A stretch of DNA of 22,542 bases. Origin: JAAYEL01 sp964344625. GTDB lineage: Bacteria; Bacillota; Clostridia; Tissierellales; Peptoniphilaceae. The stretch spans positions 1 to 22,542 of the forward strand of contig CAYFNZ010000016.1 in NCBI GenBank assembly GCA_964344625.1, given 5' to 3'. The position numbers were made by a program, and so were the translations under genes. Below are positions 21,074 to 22,542 of this stretch, in pieces (position 1 is the first letter of the stretch; every line of letters starts with the position of its first letter). Under the pieces are notes generated by a model. It did not search any database, was not told where the DNA came from, and worked only from the letters and a program-made list of their open reading frames with translations.

Positions 21074-22471
21074 ATGGAATTCGAAAAATTAGAGATGAAG
21101 AAAAAGTCTGTTTGGCAACAAATAGATCAAGATGAATATGATGAAATTTTCGCCTATAGCGAAAGATATAAAAATTTTTTAGACCAAGCGAAAACCGAAA
21201 GAGAAGCTTGCAAATATATAGTTAAAGAAGCTGAAAAAAGAGGTTTTATCCCACTTGAAGAAGCTATAAAGTCACCGATAAAAAGAGGTGATAAAATATA
21301 CCTTAATAATAAGAATAAATCAGCAGTCTTATTTGTAATGGGTGAAGATATAGAAGAAGGAATGAATATAGTTGGATCTCACATAGATGTTCCTAGGCTA
21401 GATCTTAAGCAAAACCCTCTTTACCAAGATGGTGAGCTTGCCTTGTTTAAAACCCACTACTATGGTGGAGTTAGAAAATACCAATGGCCTACTATTCAAT
21501 TAGCTCTTCATGGCCTTATTTACAATGCTAAGGGAGAAAAAATAGAACTTTCTATAGGAGAAAAGGATGAAGACCCTGTCTTTTACATCAATGACCTCCT
21601 ACCCCACCTAGCAGCAGACCAAAATCAAAAAAAGCTTTCAGAAGGAATCGAAGGTGAAAAGTTAAATGTTGTTGTAGGACATTCAAGCTATGGTATAGAT
21701 GAAGAAAATGCTGATAAAAATCCTATAAAGAAACTTATATTAAAATATTTAAATGAAAAATATGGGATAATTGAAGAAGACTTTCAAATCGCCGAATTAG
21801 AAATCGTTCCAGCTGCTAAGGCAAGAGATGTTGGCTTCGATAGGTCGCTAATTGCTGCACACGGCCATGACGACAGGGTTTGTTCATACGCTAACTTAGA
21901 GGCAATCTTTGAAGTTGAAAATCCGCAAGTAACTGCTGTGTCCCTACTTGTAGACAAGGAAGAAATCGGGTCTGTTGGTAATGCATCTATGAATTCACAC
22001 TTCTTTGAAGATGCTGTAGCAGAAATCCTACACGCCAACGGCAATAGCTCAAATGTAGCAGTCCGCAGAGCTCTTAGAAATTCAAAAGTCCTATCAGCTG
22101 ACGTAACAGTAGCAGTTGACCCAGACCATAAGGAAGTCACAGAAGACATGAACGCAGCAAAACTTGGCTATGGTATTGCTATGGCAAAATATACTGGAGC
22201 TCGTGGTAAGGGCGGTTCAAATGATGCTAATGCAGAATTTTTACAAGAAATAAGAAAGACTTTCGCCGACAATAATATTATCTGGCAAACAGGAGAACTT
22301 GGAAAGGTTGACCAAGGCGGCGGCGGGACAATCGCCTATATACTTGCAAATTACGGTGCTGAAGTTGTCGACATGGGAACAGCCATGCTTTCAATGCACG
22401 CACCTGTTGAACTCGTATCAAAAGCAGATGCATACATGACTAAAAAAGCCTATGCAGCTTTCTTAAAATAA
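21074..22471 (+). CDS. M18-family zinc aminopeptidase
   Basis: M18 enzymes are cytoplasmic, multimeric two-metal aminopeptidases that remove N-terminal residues (acidic ones in the aspartyl type) from peptides. The 465-residue product has the expected metal and catalytic residues in order: GSHIDVPRLDLK with His103 and Asp105, GHDDRV with Asp266 as likely bridging ligand, DKEEIGS with Glu296-Glu297, VAVDPDH with Asp349, and SMHAPVE with His442. The length suits the family; exact substrate preference cannot be read from sequence. It starts at ATG with a perfect ribosome binding site, is divergent from the S10 operon, and has its own promoter and terminator, so it is monocistronic. No part appears to be missing. 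Confidence 0.93.
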   Translation: MEFEKLEMKKKSVWQQIDQDEYDEIFAYSERYKNFLDQAKTEREACKYIVKEAEKRGFIPLEEAIKSPIKRGDKIYLNNKNKSAVLFVMGEDIEEGMNIVGSHIDVPRLDLKQNPLYQDGELALFKTHYYGGVRKYQWPTIQLALHGLIYNAKGEKIELSIGEKDEDPVFYINDLLPHLAADQNQKKLSEGIEGEKLNVVVGHSSYGIDEENADKNPIKKLILKYLNEKYGIIEEDFQIAELEIVPAAKARDVGFDRSLIAAHGHDDRVCSYANLEAIFEVENPQVTAVSLLVDKEEIGSVGNASMNSHFFEDAVAEILHANGNSSNVAVRRALRNSKVLSADVTVAVDPDHKEVTEDMNAAKLGYGIAMAKYTGARGKGGSNDANAEFLQEIRKTFADNNIIWQTGELGKVDQGGGGTIAYILANYGAEVVDMGTAMLSMHAPVELVSKADAYMTKKAYAAFLK

Positions 22472-22489
22472 GCATTTTAAATATAAAAT

Positions 22490-22542
22490 AAGGTAGTGTA
22501 ACAAATAAGTCTTAGCTTATTTAGACCACTACCTTTCTTATT
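22490..22542 (+). terminator. Intrinsic terminator after the aminopeptidase gene
   Basis: A 9-bp outer stem (AAGGTAGTG at 22490-22498 with CACTACCTT at 22527-22535) and an inner 7-bp stem (AAATAAG at 22503-22509 with CTTATTT at 22516-22522) form a long hairpin. TTTCTTATT follows to the end of the window. The U tract may continue beyond the window. Confidence 0.85.

Noticed and set aside
21784..22149. 121-codon minus-strand open frame
   Set aside because: Antisense to the catalytic part of the M18 aminopeptidase, no start signal, and a low-complexity Ser/Thr/Ala-rich product typical of a shadow frame.
1..22542. Mobile elements, CRISPR arrays, tRNA or defence genes
   Set aside because: I saw no direct repeats with regular spacing, transposase motifs, tRNA-like clover-leaf ends, or atypical coding stretches; the content is core genome.

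Overview
The window is a low-GC, AT-rich chromosomal segment from an anaerobic-type Firmicute. Ribosomal protein sequences, strong AGGAGG ribosome binding sites, the clostridial gene order (rplQ, ECF module, truA, rplM, rpsI) and an L14e-like KOW gene next to infA point to the Clostridia/Tissierellia. A Peptoniphilaceae member such as Anaerococcus or a relative is my best guess, inferred from general resemblance and not from any search. Almost everything is core housekeeping sequence. I see no prophage, insertion sequence, CRISPR array, tRNA or rRNA.

Layout (all on the minus strand unless stated, read from high to low coordinates). At 21074-22471 on the plus strand lies an M18-family metallo-aminopeptidase with its own extended -10 promoter and a long terminator. 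Between it and the ribosomal operon is a 567-base divergent intergenic region. It holds the S10 operon promoter, a roughly 190-base structured leader with a terminator-like hairpin, and, on the plus strand, a promoter-to-terminator unit of about 160 bases with no credible ORF that looks like a small RNA gene. From 20506 to 6049 runs one continuous S10-spc-alpha ribosomal operon: rpsJ-rplC-rplD-rplW-rplB-rpsS-rplV-rpsC-rplP-rpmC-rpsQ-rplN-rplX-rplE-rpsZ-rpsH-rplF-rplR-rpsE-rpmD-rplO-secY-adk-(KOW gene)-infA-rpmJ-rpsM-rpsK-rpsD-rpoA-rplQ. Gaps are 1-32 bases or single-base TAATG overlaps, and the operon ends in an intrinsic terminator. The methionine aminopeptidase gene often found between adk and infA is absent.

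Next, a membrane-anchored L,D-transpeptidase with its own promoter (4449-5915) sits between rplQ and the ECF transporter energising module ecfA1-ecfA2-ecfT, which overlaps truA. Finally rplM-rpsI forms a separate unit. It has a near-consensus promoter just after truA, a 5' leader with the long closing helix expected of the L13 autoregulatory leader, and a strong terminator. The first 101 bases hold nothing I can assign.

How the genes work together: most products build the ribosome (L2-L6, L13-L18, L22-L24, L29, L30, L36, S3-S5, S8-S11, S13, S14, S17, S19) or couple its output to the cell. RpoA serves transcription, IF-1 initiation, SecY protein export, Adk adenylate balance and TruA tRNA pseudouridylation. 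Several annotation details matter. rplQ, rpsK, rpsM and rplR start with TTG and rpoA with GTG. rplC most likely starts at an internal GTG. rpsJ and the aminopeptidase start downstream of the longest possible start codon. rpmJ (37 codons) is easily missed. No clearly new protein system is visible; the most interesting material is regulatory RNA around the S10 operon.
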